DNA of 64,000 nucleotides from Porphyrobacter sp. (GCA_017744315.1 JAGIBN010000011.1:28734-92733); one strand, 5' to 3'; shown: positions 21,072-30,408, counted from the stretch's first letter. Notes: generated from the sequence alone by a model not told the origin. Made by a program: numbers and translations.

Positions 21072-21836
21072 ATGGCTAGTGTGCCCTTTGCCCGCGGTGC
21101 GGAACGCGGTGAGGCCCGGTTCTTCTTCATCATGGCCTGCCTCATGGTGGCCACCATCCTGGCGGGCTTCTCGCTAAATTTCCTGCTCGGCCGATCGAGC
21201 CTGTCCTCGCCTTTGGTGGTTCATGCCCACGGCGTCGTGATGCTCACCTGGCTCGGCCTGTATCTGTTGCAGAACACGCTGATCTTCGGCGGCAATATAG
21301 CCCTCCACCGCCGGGTCGGATGGCTCGCAGCCGCCTGGGTTCCTCTAGTCGTCGCCATGGGCCTGCTGGTGATGCGCCACTCACTGCAAACACGAGGCGG
21401 ACCGCCGTTCTTCGATCAGAACCAGTTCCTGATCAGCAATCCATTGCAGTTGTTCGGATTTGCCGGCCTGACCGCTTGCGCCATAGCCATGCGCCGCAAC
21501 ACCAGCTGGCACCGAAGGCTGATGTTCTGCGGCATGGCGATGCTGTGCGGACCGGGCATCGGGCGATTGCTGCCGATGCCGTTGTTCATACCCTTCGCCT
21601 GGTACACCTCTATCTTCGTACCGCTGGTTCTGTTCGTCGGTGCGGGCATCATCGCCGACATCCTGCGCTATGGACGCATCCACCCGGCGTGGTTCTGGGG
21701 CATCGGCGTTTCGGTGGGCCTGCAAGTCATTGCCGATCTCTTCGCCTACAGTCCGACTGGATACTCTCTCACCGAATGGTACCTGGCCGGAACGCCGGGC
21801 GCCGAGCGGCCGATGGCGGCGTTCGCAACACCTTGA
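21072..21836 (+). CDS. Conserved hypothetical membrane protein
   Basis: A 254-residue integral membrane protein with about six or seven hydrophobic helices. The histidine-containing pieces VVHAHGVVMLTWLGLYLLQ, HRRVGWLAAAW and SWHRRLMFCGMAM recur in a family of uncharacterised sphingomonad membrane proteins; the paired histidines could bind haem or metal, but that is speculation. No transporter signature is visible. The 235 bp upstream of it (20837-21071) hold no convincing promoter. The nadA start follows 46 bp after its stop. Confidence 0.7.
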   Translation: MASVPFARGAERGEARFFFIMACLMVATILAGFSLNFLLGRSSLSSPLVVHAHGVVMLTWLGLYLLQNTLIFGGNIALHRRVGWLAAAWVPLVVAMGLLVMRHSLQTRGGPPFFDQNQFLISNPLQLFGFAGLTACAIAMRRNTSWHRRLMFCGMAMLCGPGIGRLLPMPLFIPFAWYTSIFVPLVLFVGAGIIADILRYGRIHPAWFWGIGVSVGLQVIADLFAYSPTGYSLTEWYLAGTPGAERPMAAFATP

Positions 21837-21882
21837 ACCCGCTATTGCCGGGACCGGCCATGGTGCCTATTTCGGCCGCACC

Positions 21883-22869
21883 ATGAGCATCCAGACCAAG
21901 CTCCCGACGGGCGCCGACTTGCGCGCCGAAATCGAACGCCTCCGCAAGGAGCGCAATGCCGTGATCCTGGCGCATTACTACCAACGGCCGGAACTGCAGG
22001 ACCTCGCCGACTTCGTCGGCGACTCGCTTGAGCTGAGCCGCAAGGCGGCCGACACCGATGCCGAGGTGATCGCGTTCTGCGGGGTCAAGTTCATGGCCGA
22101 CACCGCCAAGATTCTCAGCCCCGACAAGATCGTGGTCCTGCCCGACATGGAAGCGGGCTGCAGCCTGGAAGACTCCTGCCCGCCGGAGAAGTTCAAGGCC
22201 TTCCGCGAGGCGCACCCGGATCACATTGCGCTGACCTACATCAACTGCTCGACCGAGGTGAAAGCCCTGAGCGACGTGATCGTCACCAGCTCCAGCGCGG
22301 AAACGATCATCAGCCAGATTCCCAAGGACCAGAAGATCATCTTCGGGCCCGACCGGCACCTGGGCGGTTACCTCAACCGCAAGTTCGGCCGCGACATGCT
22401 GCTGTGGCCGGGCGTGTGCATCGTGCACGAAGCTTTCAGCGAGCGCGAGCTGCTCAAACTCAAGGAGCAGTACCCGGACGCGCCGATAGCCGCGCACCCG
22501 GAATGCCCGCCGCACATCATCGACCACGCGGACTACGTCGGCTCGACCAGCGGCATCCTCAATTATGCCAAGACGATGACGGCCCAGACGCTGATCGTCG
22601 CCACCGAGCCGCACATCATCCACCAGATGGAAAAGGCGCTGCCGGCGAAGAACTTCGTCGGCGCGCCTGGGGCAGACGGCAACTGCAACTGCAACATCTG
22701 CCCGTACATGGCGCTCAACACGATGGAAAAGCTCTACATCGCCCTGCGCGACCTGCAGCCGCGCATCGAGATCGAGGAAGGCCTGCGCCTGGCCGCGAAG
22801 AAGAGCCTCGATCGCATGTTGGAGATGGCGAGCGGGACGATCGGGCTGGGGGATCTGGGGCGGGTTTGA
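21883..22869 (+). CDS. nadA: Quinolinate synthase A
   Basis: A 328-residue [4Fe-4S] enzyme that condenses iminoaspartate with dihydroxyacetone phosphate to quinolinate in NAD biosynthesis. Signatures are ILAHYYQRPELQDLADFVGDS, FCGVKFMADTAKIL, HPECPP and GNCNCNICPYMALNTM; the cluster cysteines lie in the first, third and last of the expected positions. The ATG at 21883 fits the family length; the open frame extends further upstream into the preceding gene but without conservation. nadB and nadC are not nearby. It converges on the MFS gene with 20 bp between the stops. Confidence 0.95.
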   Translation: MSIQTKLPTGADLRAEIERLRKERNAVILAHYYQRPELQDLADFVGDSLELSRKAADTDAEVIAFCGVKFMADTAKILSPDKIVVLPDMEAGCSLEDSCPPEKFKAFREAHPDHIALTYINCSTEVKALSDVIVTSSSAETIISQIPKDQKIIFGPDRHLGGYLNRKFGRDMLLWPGVCIVHEAFSERELLKLKEQYPDAPIAAHPECPPHIIDHADYVGSTSGILNYAKTMTAQTLIVATEPHIIHQMEKALPAKNFVGAPGADGNCNCNICPYMALNTMEKLYIALRDLQPRIEIEEGLRLAAKKSLDRMLEMASGTIGLGDLGRV

Positions 22870-22889
22870 CTAGCCCCCTCGCCAGTCCC

Positions 22890-24113
22890 TTAGACCGCTC
22901 CGGTCTTGCGCGGCGCGGTTTCCTTCAGGAACAGCGCCACTACGAACCCTACGATCAGACTGGCAATCGTGAACGTAAACACGTGTTCGATACCGCTTGA
23001 ACCCGCGATCCGACCGGCAATGATCGGCGCTACCCCGCCGCCAAATACCTCGCCCGCGCCAATGACCAGACCAGCCACCGAGGCCACCATACCGATGGGG
23101 GCCGCCTCCGCCGCGACCGGTCCGGCGAGGATGGCCAGCGCGGAAAAGTTGAACAGCGCCGCGAAGAACAGCAGCCAGAACAGGGTGCCCAAGCTGTTCG
23201 CTCCGGCCTGGGTGAAGAGATAGGTGAACACTGCCGCCAGCAGGTACGACAGCAGCGTTGCGAGCCTGCGGCCGATAAAGTCCGAAATGGTGGGCATGGC
23301 AAATTGGCCGATGCAGCCCCCGAAGCCGATGGCCGAGACGACCACGCCCATGTCCTGCAGCGAGAGATGCAGATAGTCGGTCAAGTAGTTGGGCATCATC
23401 GCCCCCATTACGAATACCCCACCCATGGCACAGACCAGTGTGAGCATGGCTAGCGGCACGTTGCGATGTCCGAACAGGTCGGCGAAGCCCGGGCGCGCCA
23501 CCGGCGTGCTTCCTGCCGGTGGCAGCGCGGGTTCGCGAACCAGGAAGAACATTGCCGCGGCCATCAGCAGGCCCGGGAGGCCGACCAGCAGAAACACCGT
23601 GCGCCAGTCGGTCACCAGCAGCATCTGGGTGGCGATGATCGGGCCGATGGCGTTGCCGAACAGCGAAATCATGCATTGGAAGATGCCGTTGTTCATGCCA
23701 CGCCGCTTGGGATGCGAAGCTTCGACCGCGACGGCGACACCGATCGAGGCGACCGGCCCTTCGGCCAGCCCCATCACGGCGCGGATCAGCAGCAAGCTCA
23801 CGAGTCCGCCAACCATGCCTGAGAAGGCCGACATCAGCGAGAATACGATCACCGCCGGAATCAGCACCTTGCGGCGCCCCACCCGGTCCGACAGGAAGCC
23901 CATGGCAAAGGCCGATATGCCCCAGAACACGGCGAGAATCCCGACCAGGTTGCCAAGGTCCTGATAAGTGAGGCCGAGCTCGTCCATGAAGGCCGGAAAC
24001 AGGACCGGCAGGATGAAGCGGTCCAGACCGACCAGACCAAAGGTCAGGCTGAGGACCAGGATAATCTTCCACTCGTAGCTGGTGTCCCAGCTCTTGGCTG
24101 CGATGTCGTGCAT
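22890..24113 (-). CDS. MFS transporter
   Basis: A 407-residue, 12-helix major facilitator. The loop 2-3 motif GFLSDRVGRRKVL is clear, and its partner in the second half is ISDFIGRRLATLL. Overall build resembles anion or carboxylate:cation symporters of the ACS/AAHS type. The substrate is unknown. A ggggggac site precedes the ATG. The next gene on the same strand, upstream of it, is a DMT permease 68 bp away, so both may belong to one unit. It is distantly similar in layout to the MFS at 31.2 kb. Confidence 0.85.
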   Translation of the reverse strand: MHDIAAKSWDTSYEWKIILVLSLTFGLVGLDRFILPVLFPAFMDELGLTYQDLGNLVGILAVFWGISAFAMGFLSDRVGRRKVLIPAVIVFSLMSAFSGMVGGLVSLLLIRAVMGLAEGPVASIGVAVAVEASHPKRRGMNNGIFQCMISLFGNAIGPIIATQMLLVTDWRTVFLLVGLPGLLMAAAMFFLVREPALPPAGSTPVARPGFADLFGHRNVPLAMLTLVCAMGGVFVMGAMMPNYLTDYLHLSLQDMGVVVSAIGFGGCIGQFAMPTISDFIGRRLATLLSYLLAAVFTYLFTQAGANSLGTLFWLLFFAALFNFSALAILAGPVAAEAAPIGMVASVAGLVIGAGEVFGGGVAPIIAGRIAGSSGIEHVFTFTIASLIVGFVVALFLKETAPRKTGAV

Positions 24114-24181
24114 GTCCCCCCCGATTTCGACTTGGCTATTGCCAATGCCACGGCTCGATTTCCTCGAACCCGAGTTCTCCC

Positions 24182-25096
24182 TCAGACGATAGTTCTATCA
24201 GTGGGTTCGGGCTGCGTCGATTCCCCAGCCACCTTTGCCAGCACCAGCGCCGATCCCACCAGCACCACCCCCAGGAAATCGAGCGGCGCCAGCACCTCGC
24301 CGAAGCTGACCCAACCCGCGAAGGCAGCCACCACCGGCTGGCACAGCAAGGCGATGCCGATCACAAGCGGCGAGAAATGGCGCAGCGAGTAGACCAGCAG
24401 ACCTTGCCCAATCAGCTGGCTGGAGATGAACAGCCCGATCAGCGGCCACCAGTTGGTCGGCCACACCGGCTCTCCCAGAGCAAGCGCGATGGCCAGCAGG
24501 ACGGGCGCGCTGGCGCAGCATGACCAGGTCAGAAGGCTCCAACTTCCGAGCCCTTTTCGGGCGCTCTGCAGAATCAGGAGGTATCCGGCGTAGAGAATTC
24601 CGGCGAGCAGGCAGAACAGATCGCCTATAAGCGTCTGCGGTGAGATCTCGAACGAGCGGCCCATGAGGATCGCTGCGCCACCTAGCGCCGCGCCCATGGC
24701 CAGCCATTCGCGCCCGGCCGGCAAGCGACGCCAGGCGATGAAGCCCCAGACCATCAGGATCAGGCTCCCCGCATTGCCGAACAGCGCCGCGTTGGCGAGA
24801 CGGGTGAAGCCGATGCCGATATGCCAGCTCGCAATGTCGAGCCCGAACAGCACGCCGCCCGCGAACACCAGCAGCATGGTCTTGCGCGGGATGCCGGTGA
24901 GCGGCTGCTTGTTGAGCCGGGCGAACAGCGCGAGGAACGGCAGCGCCAGGAACACGCGCCAGAAACCGGCCGAGACCGGCCCGCTGTCGGCCAGCCGCAC
25001 GAACCACGGGCCCATGGCGAGCGCCGCATTGCCAAACAGCAGCGCGGCCAGCGGCAGCCAGGGTGTGCGGTGATGCGGGGCGACGGGGGCTTCCAT
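24182..25096 (-). CDS. DMT family permease (EamA domains)
   Basis: A 304-residue inner-membrane protein with about ten hydrophobic helices forming two EamA repeats, as in drug/metabolite exporters of the RhaT/YdcZ class. The first repeat begins at LLFGNAALAMGPWFVRLAD and the second near LIGDLFCLLAGILYAGYLL. Such permeases export amino acids or related metabolites; the substrate cannot be read from sequence. The ATG at 25096 is preferred because upstream in-frame codons have no membrane or family character. It is divergent from the CitE-like gene, with 73 bp between the starts. Confidence 0.83.
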   Translation of the reverse strand: MEAPVAPHHRTPWLPLAALLFGNAALAMGPWFVRLADSGPVSAGFWRVFLALPFLALFARLNKQPLTGIPRKTMLLVFAGGVLFGLDIASWHIGIGFTRLANAALFGNAGSLILMVWGFIAWRRLPAGREWLAMGAALGGAAILMGRSFEISPQTLIGDLFCLLAGILYAGYLLILQSARKGLGSWSLLTWSCCASAPVLLAIALALGEPVWPTNWWPLIGLFISSQLIGQGLLVYSLRHFSPLVIGIALLCQPVVAAFAGWVSFGEVLAPLDFLGVVLVGSALVLAKVAGESTQPEPTDRTIV

Positions 25097-25169
25097 CGGC
25101 GTCCGTCTAGCGCCGCCTGACGGCTTGGCTATAGGTAACGTGCACATAGGACATACGGAGGACGCCGCG

Positions 25170-26048
25170 ATGGCGATGCGGTCATGGCTGTTCGTACCGG
25201 GGGACAGCGAAACCAAGCTCGGCAAAGTGGCGGGCTATGGGGCGGACATTTGCATTGCCGACCTGGAGGACGCCGTCGCCCCGCCCGCCAAGCCTATGGC
25301 CCGGACTATGGTGCGCGCCTGGCTTGAGGACGGCTTGCGCGCACCGGCGGGCGGGTCGGCTCGCTGGGTGAGGATCAACCCGCTCGACACACCGCTGTGG
25401 CGGGAAGACCTCGCCGCGATCATGCCGGGGCGTCCACACGGGATCATGGTGCCCAAGGCTTCGGGGCCGGAACAACTCCAGGCGCTTGCCGCCGAGTTGC
25501 AGCTGGCTGAGCAGCGCAACGGCGCCACCCCAGGTTCGACGCGAATATTGCCGCTGGTCAGCGAAACGCCCGCGGCGGCGCTCTCGATTCCCACTTACGC
25601 CAACGCGCAATTGCCCCGCCTGGCCGGGCTGACCTGGGGGGCCGAGGACTTGTCCGCCGCGATCGGCGCCAGCCGCAAGCGTGACGCTCAGGGCAACTGG
25701 ACCGACACCTTCCGCCATGTGCGAGCGCAAGTCCTGCTCACGGCCCACGCCCGTGGCATCCTGGCCATCGACACGCTCCATGCCGAATTCCGCGACCTCG
25801 AGGGCCTACAGCGGATCGCGACCGAGTCTTATGCTGACGGATTTGCCGGAATGCTGGCGATCCATCCGAGCCAGGTCGCGGTAATCAACACCGCCTTCAC
25901 TCCCGGCGATGACGAGATTGCCGAGGCCCGCGCGATCGTGAACGCCTTCAGCGCCAACCCCGGCGCGGGCGCGCTACAGCTTGAGGGACGCATGCTCGAC
26001 CAGCCGCATCTTGAGCAGGCGCGGCGATTGTTGGAACGCCTCGGTTAG
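25170..26048 (+). CDS. HpcH/HpaI aldolase, CitE-like CoA ester lyase
   Basis: A 292-residue cytoplasmic TIM-barrel enzyme of the citrate-lyase beta subunit-like family. It starts with RSWLFVPGDSETKL and has ADLEDAVAPPAK, VRINPLDTPLW, LPLVSETPAA, WGAEDLSAAIGAS and MLAIHPSQVAVI in the expected order; the Glu and Asp of LEDAV and AEDL bind the metal. Related enzymes split malyl-CoA, citramalyl-CoA or beta-methylmalyl-CoA. No citrate lyase alpha or gamma genes are present, so it is a stand-alone lyase. An acggagga site lies 8 bp before the ATG at 25170. Its stop overlaps the convergent lipoprotein gene by 4 bp. Confidence 0.88.
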   Translation: MAMRSWLFVPGDSETKLGKVAGYGADICIADLEDAVAPPAKPMARTMVRAWLEDGLRAPAGGSARWVRINPLDTPLWREDLAAIMPGRPHGIMVPKASGPEQLQALAAELQLAEQRNGATPGSTRILPLVSETPAAALSIPTYANAQLPRLAGLTWGAEDLSAAIGASRKRDAQGNWTDTFRHVRAQVLLTAHARGILAIDTLHAEFRDLEGLQRIATESYADGFAGMLAIHPSQVAVINTAFTPGDDEIAEARAIVNAFSANPGAGALQLEGRMLDQPHLEQARRLLERLG

Positions 26049-26365
26049 TTGGTCACCGCTGGCGGCGGAACAACGACTGGCGGGGTCTCCGCGCCAACCG
26101 GCGCAGCTTCGGTCGCGCCTTCAACGGCAGGCGTCTCTTCCCCCGCCGGAACCGCTTCAGTGGCACCGGCTGCACCAGTCCGCTCCGGCGGCGCGAACGG
26201 GGCTTGCGAGCGGACTTGATCGACCGGCAGCATGGCATCGCTGGCGGTCCCTTCGAGCACCTCGCCCGAAGCCGAGCGGCTGTCGTCCGCCGAGGTCTTG
26301 CCTCCGCCACAGGCCGAAAGCAGCGTAAGGGCTGCAAGAGCAGGGATCAGGCGCTTGTCAGTCAT
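26045..26365 (-). CDS. Small Pro/Ala/Glu-rich lipoprotein
   Basis: A 106-residue predicted lipoprotein. A short signal sequence ends in the lipobox LLSAC at about residues 15-19, and the mature part is low-complexity, with repeated blocks close to GATEAVPAGEETPAVE and GATEAAPVGAETPPVV. The function is unknown; such tails often span the periplasm. It lies 2 bp downstream of lipB on the same strand. Confidence 0.72.
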   Translation of the reverse strand: MTDKRLIPALAALTLLSACGGGKTSADDSRSASGEVLEGTASDAMLPVDQVRSQAPFAPPERTGAAGATEAVPAGEETPAVEGATEAAPVGAETPPVVVPPPAVTN

Positions 26366-26367
26366 TC

Positions 26368-27033
26368 TCAGTCCGTTCCGAGGGCCAGCAGGTGATGAGC
26401 GCGGGCGCGCAAGGCCCCATCCCATTCCCCGGGCGTAACCGCAAGGCCGAGCCGGGCAAGGCTGGTGACGCCGAATTCGGCGATCCCGCACGGCACGATG
26501 CCCGAAAAGTGCGACAGGTCAGGATCGAGATTCACCGAAAAGCCATGCATCGTCACCCACTTTCGCACCCGCACGCCAATGGCGCCGATCTTGGCCTCTG
26601 AGCCATCGATGTCGCGCGTCCAGATGCCGATGCGATCGGGCACGGCCCACGCCTCGACTCCGAAGTCGGCAAGCGTCGCGATCACCCAGGCTTCGAGCGA
26701 ATGCACGAAGTGCCGCACATCGCGCCCTCTCCGGCTCAGATCGAGCAGGACGTAGCCCACGCGCTGCCCGGGACCGTGATAGGTATAACGCCCGCCGCGC
26801 CCGGTCTCGACGACTTCAAACCGCGGATCGAGCAATTCGCCCGCCGGAGCGCTGGTTCCGGCGGTATAGACCGGCGGATGTTCCAGCAGCCAGATGAGTT
26901 CTGGGGTCAAACCCGCGGCGATGGCTGCGTTGCGCGCTTCCTGCTCGGCCAACGCCTCGCGATAGGGGATCAGTGTGTGGCTCTGCCGCCATTCGACGTC
27001 AGCCCCCGATGCAGTTCTCATGTCGTCCGGCAT
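26368..27033 (-). CDS. lipB: Octanoyl-[acyl-carrier-protein]:protein N-octanoyltransferase
   Basis: A 221-residue cytoplasmic enzyme that moves octanoyl groups from acyl-carrier protein to lipoyl domains, the first step of protein lipoylation. Family signatures are [26 protein letters not shown], the catalytic lysine in [21 protein letters not shown], and the catalytic cysteine in GIVPCGI. Two close starts are possible (27033 and 27021); neither has a strong ribosome site, and the choice changes four residues. lipA is not in the window. Confidence 0.93.
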   Translation of the reverse strand: MPDDMRTASGADVEWRQSHTLIPYREALAEQEARNAAIAAGLTPELIWLLEHPPVYTAGTSAPAGELLDPRFEVVETGRGGRYTYHGPGQRVGYVLLDLSRRGRDVRHFVHSLEAWVIATLADFGVEAWAVPDRIGIWTRDIDGSEAKIGAIGVRVRKWVTMHGFSVNLDPDLSHFSGIVPCGIAEFGVTSLARLGLAVTPGEWDGALRARAHHLLALGTD

Positions 27034-27103
27034 TTCACTTAGTTTGCTGGCGATTTGAAACATGCTTATCAAGTGCCCTTGAGTGACAAGGGGAATAACT
27101 GAC

Positions 27104-27916
27104 GTGCAATTCAACATGAGCGACGCCTGGCGCGACGCCACGGCCATGATGGCCCGCAACCGCGAAGTTCTGCTGATCGTGGCGGGGTTGTTCTTCTTCG
27201 TGCCTAGCGCGGCGCTGGGTCTTGCAATGGGCGATCTGCAGGAGCTCATGGTAGCCAATCCCGAGAACGCTTTCGAGGTGATGTCCGCGTTCTACGCCAG
27301 CTGGTGGTGGCTGATCTTGATCATGTCGATCGCCTCCATTGTCGGTTACCTGGCGCTGCTCGCCCTGCTGCGCGATCACAGCCGGCCGACCGTAGGCGAA
27401 GCGATCAAGATCGGCCTGCGCGGGCTTCTTACAGCGTTTGCCGTCGCCATTCTGGTATGGCTTGGGCTCGGTATCTTGCTCGGGCTGTTGATTTCGATCT
27501 CAGCGGTCGCCGGAAACTCCGCGATTGCCGTGCTGGTCGGTGCTGCCGCCTTGGTGCTGACAGTCTACGTGGCGGTAAAGGTCTCGCTGACAGGCCCCGT
27601 GATCGCGATCGAGAAAATCTACAACCCGATCGCCGTGCTTTCCCGCGGCTGGCAGCTGACCAAGGGCAACAGCCTGCGCCTGTTCATGTTCTACCTGTTG
27701 TTGTTCGTCGCCTACATCGTGATCGCGACGGTACTCAGCGTCATCTCCGGGGTGCTGACCATCGCGCTCGGGCCAGACCTGGGATCGGCAGTCAATGCTG
27801 TGGTTTCAGGCGCCTTCAGCGCGGTCGTTTCGGTGGTGTTCGTCGCGGTCATCGCCGCCGCGCACCGCCAGCTTTCGGGGCCGTCGGTCGCCTCGGTGGG
27901 TGAAACCTTCGAATAA
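27104..27916 (+). CDS. Glycerophosphoryl diester phosphodiesterase-type membrane domain protein
   Basis: A 270-residue integral membrane protein with about six long hydrophobic segments separated by short loops. It has the build of the membrane domain found at the N-terminus of some glycerophosphodiester phosphodiesterases and in stand-alone sphingomonad proteins, without the catalytic domain. Function is unknown. A GTG at 27104 is preferred to the ATG at 27116 because it follows an aagggg site at a normal distance and the N-terminal [12 protein letters not shown] fits the family. It is followed by a strong hairpin between convergent genes. Confidence 0.72.
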   Translation: MQFNMSDAWRDATAMMARNREVLLIVAGLFFFVPSAALGLAMGDLQELMVANPENAFEVMSAFYASWWWLILIMSIASIVGYLALLALLRDHSRPTVGEAIKIGLRGLLTAFAVAILVWLGLGILLGLLISISAVAGNSAIAVLVGAAALVLTVYVAVKVSLTGPVIAIEKIYNPIAVLSRGWQLTKGNSLRLFMFYLLLFVAYIVIATVLSVISGVLTIALGPDLGSAVNAVVSGAFSAVVSVVFVAVIAAAHRQLSGPSVASVGETFE

Positions 27917-27924
27917 GGCTGGAG

Positions 27925-27952
27925 ATCCCCCTCCTCACTGAAGGAGGGGGAT
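27925..27952. terminator. Bidirectional hairpin between convergent genes
   Basis: Perfect 11-bp inverted repeat ATCCCCCTCCT / AGGAGGGGGAT with a 6-base loop, 9 bp after one stop codon and 6 bp before the other. There is no clear T-run, so it may be either a terminator or one of the palindromic intergenic repeats seen elsewhere in the window. Confidence 0.6.
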
Positions 27953-27957
27953 GATCC

Positions 27958-28584
27958 TCAAGCGGCCTTCCAGCCCCAGGCCAGCAGGCACGGCGGGATG
28001 TTGAGCCAGGTGAAACCGGTGTCCACCTTCTCGAAATGGCGAGCGGTCAGGTCACGCGCCACGGTGCTGAACTGATAGGTCAGGAACGCGCCGCCCTGGC
28101 GGACCACGCGATAAGTCGCGGCGGCGATCGAAGGGCCAACGCCTTCGGGCAAGGTCGAGAACGGCAGGCCCGAGAGGACGTAGTCCGCATGCTCATGCCC
28201 AAGCGAGCGGACGATTTCCTCGACATCCTCGGCCGAGCCGAGCACCGCATGGAAGCGGCTGTCGCGGATGGTCTTCTTCAGATAGTCGATGAACAGGGGG
28301 TTGGTGTCGATTACCAGCAGTTCGCCACCGCGCGGTAACCGATCGAGCACAGGTCGGCAGAAGGTGCCGACACCAGGTCCGTATTCGACGAACAGCTTGC
28401 ACTCATCCCACTTCACCGGTTCGAGCATTCTGTCGATGGTCGACTTCGATGACGGGATGATCGAGCCAACCATGCGCGGGTGTTCAAGGAACCCCTGAAA
28501 GAACACGCCCGCCGGCCCCAGCGCCTGCTTAACACGCTGCCGGAGCCCGGAGCGACGCTCCTCGGCTAACTCGCTGCCATTCAT
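27958..28584 (-). CDS. SAM-dependent methyltransferase, PmtA-like
   Basis: A 208-residue class I methyltransferase. The SAM-binding motif is LFVEYGPGVGTFC (about residues 65-77), followed by LLVIDTNPLF and ADYVLSGLPFSTLP. The last is close to the motif of phosphatidylethanolamine N-methyltransferases of the rRNA-dimethylase-like (PmtA) group. Membrane phospholipid methylation is therefore a plausible role, though not proven. The ATG at 28584 gives a normal family length; longer starts add unconserved residues. It is transcribed in the same direction as the ArsC-like gene upstream. Confidence 0.78.
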   Translation of the reverse strand: MNGSELAEERRSGLRQRVKQALGPAGVFFQGFLEHPRMVGSIIPSSKSTIDRMLEPVKWDECKLFVEYGPGVGTFCRPVLDRLPRGGELLVIDTNPLFIDYLKKTIRDSRFHAVLGSAEDVEEIVRSLGHEHADYVLSGLPFSTLPEGVGPSIAAATYRVVRQGGAFLTYQFSTVARDLTARHFEKVDTGFTWLNIPPCLLAWGWKAA

Positions 28585-28697
28585 GAGTAGGAACGCGCCC
28601 CTTTCATTGCGCCAAGCGCGGCCAAGCTTTGTTTGAGCACGCTCATGTTCGCTGGGGACTGGCAAATAAGCCGGTCCAATGCAACCCGCAGCATTAC

Positions 28698-29042
28698 TTA
28701 TAGGACCTCTTCGACCCGCTCCGCAGGGCGGCAAAGCCTGACGCCCCTCTCGGTTTCCACAAGCGGGCGTTCAATCAGAGCCGGCTCCGCCGCCATCGCA
28801 TCGAGCACCGTGTCGTCGCTCGCGGAAGGCAGTCCGCGCTCGTCGGCATCGGTGCCGCGCCGGCGCAAACCCTCGCTCGGGGCCATGCCCGCATCGCGAT
28901 AGAGCTGCGCGAGCTTTTCACGGCTCGGCGGTTGCTTGAGGTATTCGACCACGGTGAGGTCGAGATCGCCCTGCTCCTGCAGCCGCGCGAGAACCTTGCG
29001 CGAGGTGCCGCAGTTGGGGTTGTGCCAGATCGTCGCTTTCAC
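28698..29042 (-). CDS. ArsC/Spx family reductase
   Basis: A 114-residue thioredoxin-fold protein of the ArsC family. It has the active cysteine in HNPNCGTSRK at residues 7-16, the family arginine in RPLVETERGVRL, and full length. Members reduce arsenate with glutaredoxin or have other thiol roles; without neighbouring arsB or arsR the arsenate role is uncertain. The gene lies 15 bp downstream of the [2Fe-2S] protein gene on the same strand and may be co-transcribed with it. Confidence 0.85.
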   Translation of the reverse strand: MKATIWHNPNCGTSRKVLARLQEQGDLDLTVVEYLKQPPSREKLAQLYRDAGMAPSEGLRRRGTDADERGLPSASDDTVLDAMAAEPALIERPLVETERGVRLCRPAERVEEVL

Positions 29043-29057
29043 AAGTCGTTCCTTCGA

Positions 29058-29594
29058 TTAGTCCGCGCGCATAGCCGGCACGGCCGCCGCCGCATCCTGG
29101 GCATCGATGCCCGGTGCCGGAGCAGCGCTGATCCGCTCCGCCCGGCGCGTAACCCGTCCCGCTCGCTGGATCGCCCGAACGAGACGGGGATAAACGCCGC
29201 AGCGGCACAAGTTGGTGATCGCCTGCTTGATCTGTTCTTCCGAGGGATCGGCATTGGTCGCCAGCAAAGCCGATGCAGCCATGACGATGCCCGGCGTGCA
29301 GAACCCGCACTGGATCGCCTGCTCTGCCACCAGCGCCTGCTGGACCGGATGCGAGCGGTCGCGCGACAGGCCTTCGACGGTGACGACCACGCGCCCTTCG
29401 CATTCGGCCAGCGTGACGAGACAGCTCCGCAGCGCTTCACCGTCGATCAGCACCATGCACGCGCCGCAGTCACCAACGCCGCAGCCATACTTGGTCCCGG
29501 TAAGATTCGCCGCATCGCGCAGCGCCCACAGCAACGGGGTCTGCGGGTCCATGTTGAAGCGGACCGGGCGGTCGTTGACGGTGAGATCGGTCAT
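29058..29594 (-). CDS. Orphan [2Fe-2S] subunit of the xanthine oxidase family (IorA-like)
   Basis: A 178-residue protein with the two [2Fe-2S] domains of small subunits in the xanthine dehydrogenase / isoquinoline 1-oxidoreductase family. The plant-type ferredoxin motif is YGCGVGDCGACMVLIDG with a fourth cysteine in RSCLV; the second, helical domain has QCGFCTPG and NLCRCGVYPR. The C-terminal 30 residues are low-complexity. In IorAB-type enzymes this subunit passes electrons between a molybdenum large subunit and a cytochrome or other acceptor. No large subunit or molybdenum insertion gene is adjacent, so its partner must be elsewhere, or the gene is a remnant. Confidence 0.88.
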   Translation of the reverse strand: MTDLTVNDRPVRFNMDPQTPLLWALRDAANLTGTKYGCGVGDCGACMVLIDGEALRSCLVTLAECEGRVVVTVEGLSRDRSHPVQQALVAEQAIQCGFCTPGIVMAASALLATNADPSEEQIKQAITNLCRCGVYPRLVRAIQRAGRVTRRAERISAAPAPGIDAQDAAAAVPAMRAD

Positions 29595-29649
29595 GCTTCG
29601 GAGGAACAGCGTCCGTCGGGGCTAAGCCTGGCCCTGTGCTTGGAACTGC

Positions 29650-30405
29650 TCACTCGCGCCAGCTCCGGTCGATGGTGTCGAGCTTGCGGGTCCATGCCTC
29701 GAAATCGGCCCTGCCGAAATCCTTGAGTGCGACCTGGTCGCGATCGCGCTGGTGTACCGCGACGACTTCGGGCGGAACGCGGATCGGCTTGCCAAGCGCG
29801 CTGGTCTTGACCTGAATCTCGCAGGCCCGCTGAAGCATGTAGTAGTTGAGGAACATCTCGTAGAGCGTCGCCCCCAGCACCACTGGCCCGTGATTACGCA
29901 GCATCAGCACGCGGTTATCGCCGAGGTTCTCGAGCAGGCGCACGCCCTCCTCGGCTCGCACGGTGATGCCTTCGAAGTCATGATAGCCGACGCTGCCTTC
30001 GAAGAAGCAAGCGTAGAAGTTCGTCGGCGTCAGCCCGTCTTCGCTCGAGCACACGGCCATCGTGTCGGGCGTATGCGTGTGGACGATCGCGTGCGCCCAA
30101 TCGATGTTCTGGTGGAAGCAGGCGTGCTGGGTGAAGCCCGCCTTGTTCACCGGATAGGGGCTGCCGCAGAGCTTGTTGCCCTCGGAATCGATCTTCACGA
30201 GGTTGGACGCGGTGACTTCCGACCACAGCAGGCCATAGGGATTGATGAGGAACGCCTCTTCGCCCGGCACCCGCACGGTGATGTGGTTATAGATCGACTC
30301 GGACCAGCCCATCATGTCGAAGATGCGATAGCAGGCCGCCAGCTCTTGCCGGGCGGTCCATTCCGCTTCGCTGCAATCCGAATTGCGCCTGAGTTGGGTA
30401 GCCAT
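29650..30405 (-). CDS. Class II aldolase/adducin family protein
   Basis: A 251-residue cytoplasmic protein of the class II aldolase/adducin superfamily. Zinc-site histidines are in IVHTHTPDTMAV and LRNHGPVVLG, and the phosphate/substrate loop is YNHITVRVPG near residue 40. Members cleave or epimerise small phosphorylated sugars or decarboxylate keto acids; the branch without a phosphate pocket often occurs in aromatic and xenobiotic degradation clusters. It lies 3 bp downstream of a 31-residue peptide gene and is divergent from the VOC-MFS-cupin operon, sharing its promoter region. Confidence 0.88.
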   Translation of the reverse strand: MATQLRRNSDCSEAEWTARQELAACYRIFDMMGWSESIYNHITVRVPGEEAFLINPYGLLWSEVTASNLVKIDSEGNKLCGSPYPVNKAGFTQHACFHQNIDWAHAIVHTHTPDTMAVCSSEDGLTPTNFYACFFEGSVGYHDFEGITVRAEEGVRLLENLGDNRVLMLRNHGPVVLGATLYEMFLNYYMLQRACEIQVKTSALGKPIRVPPEVVAVHQRDRDQVALKDFGRADFEAWTRKLDTIDRSWRE

Positions 30406-30408
30406 GGC

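Noticed and set aside
26045..26365. Non-coding region because of very low complexity
   Set aside because: The frame has a proper lipobox signal sequence and sits directly after lipB, so a small lipoprotein gene is more likely.
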